Source: Rhodanobacteraceae bacterium ZG21-1
GTDB lineage: Bacteria; Pseudomonadota; Gammaproteobacteria; Xanthomonadales; Rhodanobacteraceae
Length of the DNA stretch: 64,000 nucleotides
Direction of reading: 5' to 3'
NCBI GenBank assembly: GCA_021390615.1
Contig: JAJEJU010000024.1
Span: forward strand, 1-64,000
Both the position numbers and the translations under genes were made by a program. The notes beneath the pieces are model-generated. The model searched no databases and was not told the DNA's origin. It worked only from the letters and a program-made list of their open reading frames with translations. This document shows, one piece after another, positions 21,162 through 31,000 of this stretch; within the stretch, counting starts at the first letter, position 1; every line of letters starts with the position of its first letter.

Positions 21162-21799
21162 AATTCCTGTACCGATCTCTCGCAGCCGCGTCGCTGCTGC
21201 TGCTTGCCGCCTGCGTGCCCAGGCATGCGGTACGTCAGCCGGCCGATGCCGGCCTGCTGCACGAACAGGAAGTGCGCGAGCTGGCTCTGCGCGGCCGCGA
21301 TCACTGGGCGTTGCAGGGGCGGCTGTACGTGTCCGACGGCCAGCACCAGTCCGGCACGGTCGACCTGAGCTGGTCGCAGCAGGGCGCTCACTACGAATTC
21401 GTGGTGCGCACGCCGATCACCGGCCGCAGCTTTCGCCTGACCGGCGACGAGCAGGGTGCCTTGCTCGAGGGCCAGGACGGCGGCCCCATGCAGGGCAGCG
21501 ACGCCGAAGACCTGATGCAGCGCGCCCTGGGCTGGCATGTGCCGTTCGCGGAGCTGCGCGCCTGGGTGCTGGGGCTGCGTGCCGGCGCCGACGCGACGTC
21601 GCAGGCCGTAGTCAATGCCGATGCGGCGCAGCTGCAATTCGGCGAGAACCGGCTGCCTGCGCTGCTGCGCCAGGATGGCTGGTCGGTGGACTACCGGCAG
21701 TGGGACACCAGCCGTCAGCCGGCCTTGCCGAAGGTGCTGTTCGCCAGCAAGGACAGCTACAAGGTGAAGTTGTCCATCGAATCCTGGTCGTTCCCCTAG
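21158..21799 (+). CDS. lolB: outer-membrane lipoprotein receptor LolB, 213 aa
   Basis: Receives lipoproteins from LolA and inserts them into the outer membrane. The lipobox is LLLLAACVPRHA near residue 19. The mature protein follows the LolB beta-barrel-like fold, with WALQGRLYVSDGQHQSGTVD, YEFVVRTPITGRSFRL and the C-terminal WSVDYRQWD. The length is normal. Start ATG 21158 overlaps the stop of the upstream TPR lipoprotein. ispE-region genes follow, as in many gammaproteobacteria. Confidence 0.93.
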   Translation: MKFLYRSLAAASLLLLAACVPRHAVRQPADAGLLHEQEVRELALRGRDHWALQGRLYVSDGQHQSGTVDLSWSQQGAHYEFVVRTPITGRSFRLTGDEQGALLEGQDGGPMQGSDAEDLMQRALGWHVPFAELRAWVLGLRAGADATSQAVVNADAAQLQFGENRLPALLRQDGWSVDYRQWDTSRQPALPKVLFASKDSYKVKLSIESWSFP

Positions 21800-21861
21800 A
21801 ATCTCGCGCAGCCGTCCTCCGGCAGCGTGCCGGAGCCCAGCAGCCCGTCCCGGTCTTCGCC

Positions 21862-23262
21862 ATGTCCTTCCATATCGAACGCGCCGTGCCGGCGCAGATC
21901 GATGCGCTCGTCGCGATCGAACGCGCCGCGGTGCAGATGTTCCGCGGCCATCCGGCGTGGCCGTTCTACGAGCCGGCGACGCTGCCGCCTGCACTGCTGA
22001 ACGAAGCGATGATGCGCGGCCTGATCTGGGTCGCGGTGGACGACGGCGGCACGCCGCTGGGTTTCGTGTGGATCGACGACGAGGCCCGCAGCGAGGCGGT
22101 CGGCATCGCCGAGATCGATGTGCTGCCGGCGTTCGGCCGCCGCGGCATCGGCGCGGCCCTGCTCGAGCATGCCTGCGCCTGGGCGCGCGCCGCGGGCTAT
22201 CGGCGGATGGACCTGGGCACGCTCGCCGACGTGCCCTGGAATGCCCCGTTCTATGCCCGGCACGGCTTCGTGCCGGTCGACAAGCACGATCCCCGCTTCG
22301 CCTTCGCCCTGCAGCGCGATCGCGCGAACGGCTTCCCGGACGCCTTGCGGGTGTTCATGACGCGGGAACTGGCGCCGGCCACGCCCGACGAATGGACGGT
22401 GTGGCCTGCGCCGGCCAAGCTGAACCTGTTTCTGCGCATCCTCGGCCGCCGGCCGGATGGCTACCATGAGCTGCAGACCGTGTTCCGGCTGCTCGACTGG
22501 GGCGACGAACTGCGGCTGCGCGTGCTGGCTGATGGCACGATCCAACGTCGGGACGAGCTGCCCGGCGTACCCGCGGAGACCGACCTCACCGTGCGCGCGG
22601 CGCGCCTGCTCCAGCACGAGGCTGGCGTCTCACTTGGTGCGGAGATCGAGCTGCACAAACGCGTGCCGATGGGCGGCGGCCTGGGCGGCGGCAGCTCGGA
22701 CGCGGCGACCGTGCTGGTGGCCCTCAATCATTTATGGGGCTGCGGCCTGGACGAGGACACGTTGGCTGCCCTGGGCCGCCGGCTGGGCGCTGACGTGCCG
22801 GTGTTCGTGCGCGGCCGCTCGGCCTGGGCCGAGGGCATCGGCGAGCGGCTGCAGCCGCTGCAGCTGCCCCGGCGCAGCTATGTGGTGGTCGATCCGCGCG
22901 AAACGGTGCCCACCGCGGCGCTATTTCAAGCGCCTGAATTGACACGAAATGCCGCGCCGGCGACAATTTCGGTCTTTACTTCAGGCGATGCCGTCGAGAA
23001 CGCCTTCGAGCCCGTGGTTCGCGCGCGCCATCCGCGCGTGGCTTCGGCGCTGGACTGGCTGGGCCGTTACGGCCTGGCGAGGCTTTCCGGCAGCGGCGCC
23101 TGCGTGTTTCTGGAAACGCCGTCGCGCGAGCGCGCCGAGGCCATCGCAGGCGAATGCCCGGTGGACTTCGCGGCTTACGCGGTAAGCGGCGTGAACGTGT
23201 CACCGTTGCAGTTGGCCCTGGCGCGGCATCGCGGCGCTGGCCACGGCGACGGAGCAGGATGA
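21862..23262 (+). CDS. ispE: GNAT acetyltransferase fused in frame to IspE (CDP-ME kinase), 466 aa
   Basis: Residues 1 to about 168 are a GNAT N-acetyltransferase with the acetyl-CoA loop LPAFGRRGIGAALLEHA. Residues about 172-466 are a complete IspE: PAPAKLNLFLRILGRRPDGY, the GHMP ATP loop VPMGGGLGGGSSDAAT and the C-terminal LARLSGSGACVFLE. IspE phosphorylates 4-diphosphocytidyl-2-C-methyl-D-erythritol in isoprenoid synthesis. There is no stop between the domains. An internal ATG at 22357 (MTRELAPATPDEW) could give IspE alone, but has no good ribosome binding site. The acetyltransferase substrate is unknown. Confidence 0.85.
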   Translation: MSFHIERAVPAQIDALVAIERAAVQMFRGHPAWPFYEPATLPPALLNEAMMRGLIWVAVDDGGTPLGFVWIDDEARSEAVGIAEIDVLPAFGRRGIGAALLEHACAWARAAGYRRMDLGTLADVPWNAPFYARHGFVPVDKHDPRFAFALQRDRANGFPDALRVFMTRELAPATPDEWTVWPAPAKLNLFLRILGRRPDGYHELQTVFRLLDWGDELRLRVLADGTIQRRDELPGVPAETDLTVRAARLLQHEAGVSLGAEIELHKRVPMGGGLGGGSSDAATVLVALNHLWGCGLDEDTLAALGRRLGADVPVFVRGRSAWAEGIGERLQPLQLPRRSYVVVDPRETVPTAALFQAPELTRNAAPATISVFTSGDAVENAFEPVVRARHPRVASALDWLGRYGLARLSGSGACVFLETPSRERAEAIAGECPVDFAAYAVSGVNVSPLQLALARHRGAGHGDGAG

Positions 23263-23270
23263 GCGGATAG

Positions 23271-23347
23271 TGGGGCGTCGCCAAGCTGGTTAAGGCACGG
23301 GATTTTGATTCCCGCATGCGTAGGTTCGAATCCTACCGCCCCAGCCA
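23271..23347 (+). tRNA. tRNA-Gln (anticodon TTG), CCA encoded
   Basis: Acceptor TGGGGCG pairs with CGCCCCA, the anticodon stem CGGGA/TCCCG holds the loop TTTTGAT with anticodon TTG, and the T-arm is GTAGG-TTCGAAT-CCTAC. It ends in an encoded CCA. It lies between ispE and prs, its usual place. Confidence 0.96.
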
Positions 23348-23395
23348 CTCAGACCGCGCTGTACAGATGGTTGCTTCGACTTAAAGGAAACCAAC

Positions 23396-24352
23396 GTGGA
23401 TACGTCCAGCCCCATGCTGTTCACCGGCAACGCGCACCGCGCGCTGGCCGAGGACGTCGCGCAGCGGCTGGGCGTGCCGCTGGGCAAGGCGCTGGTCAGC
23501 CACTTCAGCGACGGCGAAGCGCAGATCGAGATCGAGGAGAACGTCCGCCGCCAGGAAGTCTTTGTGCTGCAGCCGACCGGCGCGCCCAGCGCGGAGAACC
23601 TGTTCGAGCTGCTGACCCTGGTCGACGCGCTCAAGCGCGCTTCGGCGGCCAGCATCACCGCGGTGATCCCGTACTTCGGCTATGCCCGTCAGGATCGTCG
23701 CCCGCGCTCGGCGCGCGTGCCGATCACCGCCAAGCTGGTGGCCAAGATGATCGGCACCGCCGGTGTGGACCGCGTGCTCACGGTGGACCTGCACGCGGAC
23801 CAGATCCAGGGCTTCTTCGACATCCCGGTGGACAACGTCTACGCCTCGCCGATCCTGCTGGCGGACATCTGGCGCAACCACTCGATGGACGACATCATCG
23901 TGGTGAGCCCGGACGTCGGCGGCGTGGTGCGCGCCCGCGCGCTGGCCAAGCGCCTGGACGACGCCGACCTGGCGATCATCGACAAGCGCCGGCCGAAGGC
24001 CAACGTGGCGACCGTGATGAACATCATCGGCGACGTCGACGGCAAGACCTGCGTGCTGGTGGACGACATCGTCGACACCGCCGGCACGCTGTGCGCCGCG
24101 GCGGCTGCGCTGAAGGATCGCGGCGCGCGCAAGGTGGTCGCCTACTGCGTGCACCCGGTGCTCTCGGGCGCGGCGATCAGCAACATCGAAAACTCCCAGC
24201 TCGATCAGCTGGTGGTCACCAATACCCTGCCGCTGCGCGCCGAAGCGCGCGGCTGCAGCAAGATCCGCCAGCTCTCGGTCGGCGAGCTGCTGGCCGAGAC
24301 GATCCGCCGCATCGCCTTCGGCGAGTCGGTGAGTTCGCTCTACGTCGATTGA
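23396..24352 (+). CDS. prs: ribose-phosphate pyrophosphokinase, 318 aa
   Basis: Makes PRPP from ribose 5-phosphate and ATP for nucleotide, His and Trp synthesis. Starts at GTG 23396 behind AAAGGAAA. It has the ATP site [21 protein letters not shown], the metal/ribose site [17 protein letters not shown]-like sequence near residue 130, and the PRPP loop [12 protein letters not shown] near 220. The gene begins 48 bases after the tRNA, so both may share a transcript. Confidence 0.97.
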   Translation: MDTSSPMLFTGNAHRALAEDVAQRLGVPLGKALVSHFSDGEAQIEIEENVRRQEVFVLQPTGAPSAENLFELLTLVDALKRASAASITAVIPYFGYARQDRRPRSARVPITAKLVAKMIGTAGVDRVLTVDLHADQIQGFFDIPVDNVYASPILLADIWRNHSMDDIIVVSPDVGGVVRARALAKRLDDADLAIIDKRRPKANVATVMNIIGDVDGKTCVLVDDIVDTAGTLCAAAAALKDRGARKVVAYCVHPVLSGAAISNIENSQLDQLVVTNTLPLRAEARGCSKIRQLSVGELLAETIRRIAFGESVSSLYVD

Positions 24353-24362
24353 ATGCAAGAAC

Positions 24363-24380
24363 CCGCCCATGGATGGGCGG
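24363..24380. terminator. 7-bp hairpin after prs
   Basis: CCGCCCA at 24363-24369 pairs with TGGGCGG at 24374-24380 around TGGA, 10 bases after the prs stop. No T-run follows; it may attenuate or end the prs transcript before rplY. Confidence 0.4.
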
Positions 24381-24498
24381 CGATAGCTGTGCAGTTCTTC
24401 GCGGCAGGGATGTCGCGCGGACATAACCCACTCTCCTGGTCGCGGGGGAGTCATCCAAACCGCCGCGAGGCGGTATCACTTACATAGGCAATACCGAA

Positions 24499-25164
24499 AT
24501 GGCCACGAATCATGAAATCAAGGCGCAGAGCCGCCACGACGAGGGGAAAGGTGCGAGCCGCCGCCTGCGTCGTGCGGGCTTCGTGCCTGCCGTCGTCTAC
24601 GGTGCGGGTCAGGATCCGCAGAGCATCCAGATCGAGCACAACACCATCCTGCTGTCCGCCAGGCACGAGTGGTTCTTCTCCTCGGTGCTCGACCTCAACG
24701 TCGACGGCAAGGTGCAGAAGGTGCTGGTGCGCGACTGGCAGAAGCATCCGTTCAAGCTGCAGATGCTGCACATGGACTTCCAGCGCATCAACGAGAACGA
24801 AGCGCTGCGCGTGAGCGTGCCGCTGCACTTCCTGAACCAGGAAAGCTCCCCGGCCGGCAAGACCTCCGGCGTGGTGATCTCGCACAACCTCAACGAAGTC
24901 GAAATCTCCTGCCTGCCGAAGAACCTGCCCGAGTACCTCGAGGTGGATCTGGCCGAGCTGAAGGAAGGCGACATCGTCCACTTGTCGCAGATCAAGCTGC
25001 CGAAGGGCGTGGAAATTCCGGCGCTGTCGCTGGGCGAGGACCACGACATCGCCGTGGTGACCGCCAACGCGGTGCGGGAAGAAGTCGACCCGACTCCGGC
25101 CGAGGGCGAAGCGGCTCCGGCCGCCGCTGCCGCTGCGCCGGCCAAGAAGGACGAGAAGAAGTAA
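24499..25164 (+). CDS. rplY: 50S ribosomal protein L25 (general stress protein Ctc form), 221 aa
   Basis: The long Ctc-type L25 that binds 5S rRNA. The N-terminal L25 domain (residues 1-95) contains DEGKGASRRLRRAGFVPAVVYG and VLVRDWQKHPFKLQMLHMDF. The TL5-like C-terminal beta domain runs from about 100 to 190 and the chain ends in an Ala/Pro/Lys-rich tail (AAAAAPAKKDEKK). The start is ATG 24499. It is followed by a strong hairpin and pth. Confidence 0.96.
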   Translation: MATNHEIKAQSRHDEGKGASRRLRRAGFVPAVVYGAGQDPQSIQIEHNTILLSARHEWFFSSVLDLNVDGKVQKVLVRDWQKHPFKLQMLHMDFQRINENEALRVSVPLHFLNQESSPAGKTSGVVISHNLNEVEISCLPKNLPEYLEVDLAELKEGDIVHLSQIKLPKGVEIPALSLGEDHDIAVVTANAVREEVDPTPAEGEAAPAAAAAAPAKKDEKK

Positions 25165-25171
25165 GCCGTAC

Positions 25172-25201
25172 CGGCCCGTGCTCCCTTCGGGGCGCGGGCC
25201 G
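25172..25201. terminator. 13-bp GC-rich hairpin between rplY and pth
   Basis: Bases 25172-25184 pair with 25189-25201 (two G-T wobbles) around a CTTC loop. It lies 7 bases after rplY and 20 before pth. No T-run follows, so it is likely a partial terminator or mRNA processing/stability structure in the operon. Confidence 0.55.
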
Positions 25202-25221
25202 CTTGGCTGCTGCTGGTCCCT

Positions 25222-25800
25222 ATGGCAGGTCTGCGACTCATCGTCGGGCTGGGCAATCCCGGCGCCGAATACCTACGAACCCGGCATAACGCCGGGTTCT
25301 GGTTTGTGGACGCCCTGGCCTCGGGGCAGGGCGAGCGCTTCGGTTTCGACGGCAAGCTGCACGGCGAGACCTGCAAGGTGCGCATCGGCGGCGAGCCGGT
25401 GTGGCTGCTCAAGCCCGCCACCTTCATGAACAAGAGCGGCATCGCTGTCGCCTCGGCGCTGCGCTACTACAAGATCGAAGCGGAAGAGTGCCTGGTCGCG
25501 CACGACGAGCTGGATCTGGATGCCGGCACCGTACGGCTGAAATTCGACGGCGGCCACGGCGGCCAGAACGGCCTGCGCGACATCGTCGCGCACCTCGGGC
25601 ATGCCAAGTTCCATCGCCTGCGCGTCGGCATCGGCCATCCGGGCCACAAGGACAAGGTCACGCCCTGGGTGCTGGGGCGTCCCTCCGCCAAGGACGAAGA
25701 CGCCATCGTCGACGGTATCGCGCGCGCGCTGGACGTGCTGCCGCTGGCCGTGGCAGGTGATTTCAACGAGGCGATGAAGCGTCTGCACACCAGCAAGTGA
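25222..25800 (+). CDS. pth: peptidyl-tRNA hydrolase, 192 aa
   Basis: Recycles peptidyl-tRNAs. It has the catalytic His in RTRHNAGFWFVD, the Asn-containing TFMNKSG, HDELDLDAGTVRLKFDGGHGGQNGL-type motifs including the catalytic Asp, and HLGHAKFHRLRVGIGHPG. The length is normal. The binding site before ATG 25222 is weak, consistent with coupling to upstream transcription and translation. Confidence 0.97.
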   Translation: MAGLRLIVGLGNPGAEYLRTRHNAGFWFVDALASGQGERFGFDGKLHGETCKVRIGGEPVWLLKPATFMNKSGIAVASALRYYKIEAEECLVAHDELDLDAGTVRLKFDGGHGGQNGLRDIVAHLGHAKFHRLRVGIGHPGHKDKVTPWVLGRPSAKDEDAIVDGIARALDVLPLAVAGDFNEAMKRLHTSK

Positions 25801-25819
25801 TGGCTTGGGCGCTGCGGTC

Positions 25820-26434
25820 ATGAGCAAGGCGGTGCGCGAACCATTCGAGGCTGCGCTGCTGCTGCGCCTGCAAGGACTGGCGGACGAACTGCCGGCGGCG
25901 CGTGCTTTCAAGAATCAGCTGAAGTTCTACGACGGACGCCAGGCTGTGGGGCGTTTGTCGTTCGTGCATCTGGCCAAGGCCGATGCTTACTATGTTATCG
26001 CCAGCGTGTCCGGCGGCGAGGTGCACGAGTTCTGCAAGGCACATGCGCCGCCTTATCGAAGCAATCTGCTCAACCCCGATATGACGTTGCTGCATAGTTC
26101 GCTCTCCGACCGTGACCGCCGCTTCGCGGACGAGGCGGGCGGTGCCGTGCGGGTCTGGAAGGCAGACGGGATCGAGCGCATCTGCGAGCGCATGCTCGAA
26201 AAGATTCGCGCGTTTCACCTCCCACGGATATGCCATGCGCTGACCGCGGCACCCGAGCTGGTCCAGGATGTGTTGGGCGGGCCGGATGATTACGCTTATC
26301 CTGCTCTGGCGATCGCCGCTGTACGCCGGGAGCGGTCGTTGGAGTGGGAGCCGGGGTTCGCCGATGAGCTGCTGCGCAACCGCAAGGTCGTCAAGGACCG
26401 CGCATTCGACAGCCGCATGCTCGGTATCGGCTGA
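25820..26434 (+). CDS. hypothetical protein between pth and ychF, 204 aa
   Basis: Starts MSKAVREPFEAALLLRLQGL (ATG 25820; an in-frame TTG at 25805 is less likely). A soluble protein with no signal peptide and no recognised motif; it carries LKFYDGRQAVGRLSFVHLAK in the middle and ends AFDSRMLGIG. It sits 19 bases after pth where most relatives place ychF directly, so it looks like an insertion into the housekeeping block, and its codon use is less GC-biased than its neighbours. Function not recognised. Confidence 0.65.
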   Translation: MSKAVREPFEAALLLRLQGLADELPAARAFKNQLKFYDGRQAVGRLSFVHLAKADAYYVIASVSGGEVHEFCKAHAPPYRSNLLNPDMTLLHSSLSDRDRRFADEAGGAVRVWKADGIERICERMLEKIRAFHLPRICHALTAAPELVQDVLGGPDDYAYPALAIAAVRRERSLEWEPGFADELLRNRKVVKDRAFDSRMLGIG

Positions 26435-26561
26435 TCGGAGCCGATCCGGCGATGCCGCTATACTAGGCAGCTAGCCATCCGATTCGCAGTCAAGCGGGTT
26501 GGCCCGGCGCGATGCGCCTGGCAGATCCGGCTGCGATCCCTTCTCTTTCTGGATTTTTTGC

Positions 26562-27653
<1,092 letters not shown>

Positions 27654-27670
27654 CGATCGTTGGCCGAAAT

Positions 27671-27697
27671 CCAGTGGAACTCGATGGAGTTCCCTGG
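27671..27697. terminator. hairpin after ychF
   Basis: CCAG-T-GGAACTC pairs with GAGTTCC-CTGG around GATG: an 11-bp stem with one bulged T, 17 bases after the ychF stop. There is no T-run. A likely end of the housekeeping operon. Confidence 0.5.
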
Positions 27698-28057
27698 ACA
27701 CAGCAACGCTTGTTCAACCTCTAGAGTGCTCGCAAAAGCCTGGACAGGCTGCCAGCTGTCCCATCCAGTACCTGCCGCAATACGGTGAGGCCTCGCCTGG
27801 TTTTTTCAGCCGTAGGCGATGGCCCATGCACTGCTCAATCGGAGTCAGTCAGGCATCGGCCCTCAATGAGCGGCGGCTGACATACATGCCGTAGGCAAAG
27901 GCCTACAAATTGGCGCAGTACCTTCCTACAAGGAGGGGGCAATCTCCGTCATACTGATTTGCTATAAAGCACATCTGTTGAAGGGCGCATGCTTCGCCAG
28001 GTGCATGGTTAGGATGATCTCGGTTGACTCGGCCGAGGGACGACAAGGGGGCAGGAA
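27698..28057 (+). other. leader/promoter region upstream of the Rhs gene
   Basis: About 360 bases with no convincing gene. A TATAAA hexamer lies at 27963-27968, but no good -35 was found at the right distance. A short GC stem (AGGC-CTC-GCCT) before TTTTTT near 27790-27807 may be a weak terminator. The Rhs ATG at 28058 is preceded by AAGGGGGCAGGAA. Confidence 0.35.
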
Positions 28058-31000
28058 ATGTTGGGTATCCAAAGGATGGCCGGGCGCCGCATGCGTCAAA
28101 TAAAGGTGTTGGCGTGCGCCACGCTGATGCTGGGGGCGGCTGGGATATGGTCGGAGAGCGCCTTGGCGCAGACGTACTACGGCCCGCCCTATACCTACAG
28201 CGACAACACGGGCAGTTACGGCACGCTGCAGGATGCGATCAACAACGAATGGCAGTTCTGGCTGACAAACTGCACGATCAACCATACGAGTTGCGCCTTC
28301 ACGGTTCAAAGCTATGACCCCAATAGCAATACGGGGCTAGCGGCCACAGCCAACAAAGGTATCGACTTTTGGGCTACGCGCTGGGCTTATTCGCCGGTCA
28401 AGAACCTCGGTGGTGCCGGCGCGACGGGCTGCCCTTGCGATAAGAGTGGTGAAGGTGGCAACACGGCTGCGTCTGCGCCCCAAGGCAGCAGTGGCGATAG
28501 CTCATTGGATACCCAGTCGGCGGGAGCCATCTCGCCCTTGCAGGCTAATTCGATTAATGCGGCTATTGGTAACAAATTCCAGCAAGATACGGATTTTCGA
28601 GGCTCATCCTGGCTCACCTTTCGCCGCTTCTACAACAGCAGTGTCTCGGTAGAGTCCACCACCCTGGGGCCGCAGTGGCGGCATTCGTTCAACCGATCCC
28701 TGGACATCGCTCGGTTCAACGGTGATACCAGTACCACAGGGATCGACCTGGAACGCCCCGATGGCTCTCGCGAACACTACAAGCCCAGCAATGGTGCCTG
28801 GGTGACCGATGCGGATAGCCCGGATACGCTGACTGAGCACGACGACGCCAACGGCAATCCCACAGGCTATACCGCCTTCATCGCCTCGCTCAAGCATACC
28901 GAGCAGTACAACGCCCAGGGTCAGCTGCAATCAGTCACTGATCCGACCGGGCAGGGCATTACGCTGACCTACAGTACTGCAACGACACCGACTACCGTCG
29001 CCCCGACACCGAACCTTTTGCTAACTGTGACCGATTCGCAGGGCCGCCAGCTGAGCTTTAGCTATAACGCCCAGGGCAAGTTGGCGCAGGTCACCCTGCC
29101 AGACAGCGGCACGCTGGTCTATGGCTACGATGCCTCGAGCGGCAATCTGACTTCGGTGCAATACCCCGATGGCAAGTCGCTTCAGTACGTCTACAACGAG
29201 TCGTCCCTGACCGGCGGTGGATCGATTCCTTGGGCGATGACTGGCGCTATCGATGAGGCGGGGGTGCGCTACGAGACCATCACCTACAATTACTACAGCA
29301 GCAAGAACGCGGTGGGCTCAAGCTTCGCAGGTGGCGCAGATGCCACGAGTGTGAGCGTGAGCTACGGTCCCTCAACAGTGGTGACCACGCCGCTCGGCGC
29401 GAAAGTCACCTTGAATTACACCGGCATCCTGGGTGCCTACAAGCCGGGGAGCGTCAGCCAGGCCTGCGGCGCACAGTGCAATGCGCCCTACAAGTCCAAC
29501 ACCTACGACGCCAACGGCTACCCGCTGACGGCGACGGACTTCAACGGCCACGTCACCAAGACCACCTACGATGCCAACGGTCTGCTGGATCAGGAAGTCG
29601 ACGCCTCCGGCACCGCTCAGCAGCGCACCACCACGACGACCTGGAACACCACGCTGCGCGTGCCGCTGACCCGCATCGTGCAGGACAACAACGGCAACAC
29701 TGTCGCTTCGACCGCCTGGGTTTACAATAGCGCTGCACAGACTCTGGCGCGCTGCGAGATCGATCCGACCAATACGGCAGCCACAGGTTATACCTGCAGC
29801 AACACGGGCAGTGTGCCAGCCGGCGTGCGCCGTTGGACCTACACCTACTGTACCGCCGTCGACAGCATCCAATGTCCCATCGTCGGCCTGACGCTGACCG
29901 CCACCGGCCCGCGCACCGACCTGACTCAGACCACGACTTACAGCTACTACCTGACCGCTAGCGCGGTGAGCTGCGGCACGCCGGGTGCAGCCTGCTACCA
30001 GCCCGGCGACCTCAAGAGCGTGACCAATGCTTTGGGGCAGACCACTACGTATGCCTCCTACGACGGCGCCGGCCGGGTTACCCGCAGCATCGATCCGAAC
30101 GGAGTCATCACGGATCTGACCTACACGCCGCGAGGCTGGCTGGCCAGCCGTACGGTTCGCGCCAACGCCGATGGAAGTGCCTCATCGGGCGATGCCACGA
30201 CGTCGATGACCTATACCCCCTTCGGCGCGGTCGCGACGGTGACCGACCCCGATGGCGTGGTGATCACCTACAGCTACGACCAGGCGCACCGTCTGACCAA
30301 GATCACCGATGCCCAAGGCAACTCGATTCAGTACACCCTGGACGCCTCGGGTAACCGTATTGCGGAAAATACCTATGCCGTGGGCAGCACGACGGCGAGC
30401 CGCAGCTTGAGCCGTACTTACAACACACTGGGCCAGCTGACCAAGGTCACCGATGGCCTAGGGCATGTGGTGTTCGATGCCAGCGCCAGTGGCAACTATG
30501 ACGGTGATGGCAATCTAGTGCAGTCCAAGGACGCCAATGGTTTTATCCAGCAGAACAGCTACGACGCCCTGGATCGTCTGGCCAAGACGATTGCCAACTA
30601 CAACGGCACAGATACGGCAACCAAGAACACCGCAACACAAAGCGTCCACGATGCGCTGGACCGGCTGACCCAGGTGATCGACCCGAGCAACTTGGCGACC
30701 ACCTACGGCTATGACGGGTTGAGCAATGCGACTTCGCTGCAGAGTCCGGACACTGGCACGAGCAGCAATACCTACGATGCAGCCGGCAATGAACTTACCC
30801 ACTCGGATGCCAAGGGCATTGTTGCTACGAATGCTTTCGACGCTCTGGATCGCCTGACTGGCACCAGCTATTCCGACAACGCGCAGACCAACGACAACGT
30901 CACTTACGCCTACGACGAAGCCAGCAGCGTCACTGGCTGCCCCAGCTCCTATCCCCTGGGCCGCCTGACGCGAATTGTAGAAAGCGCTGTGACGACCGTG

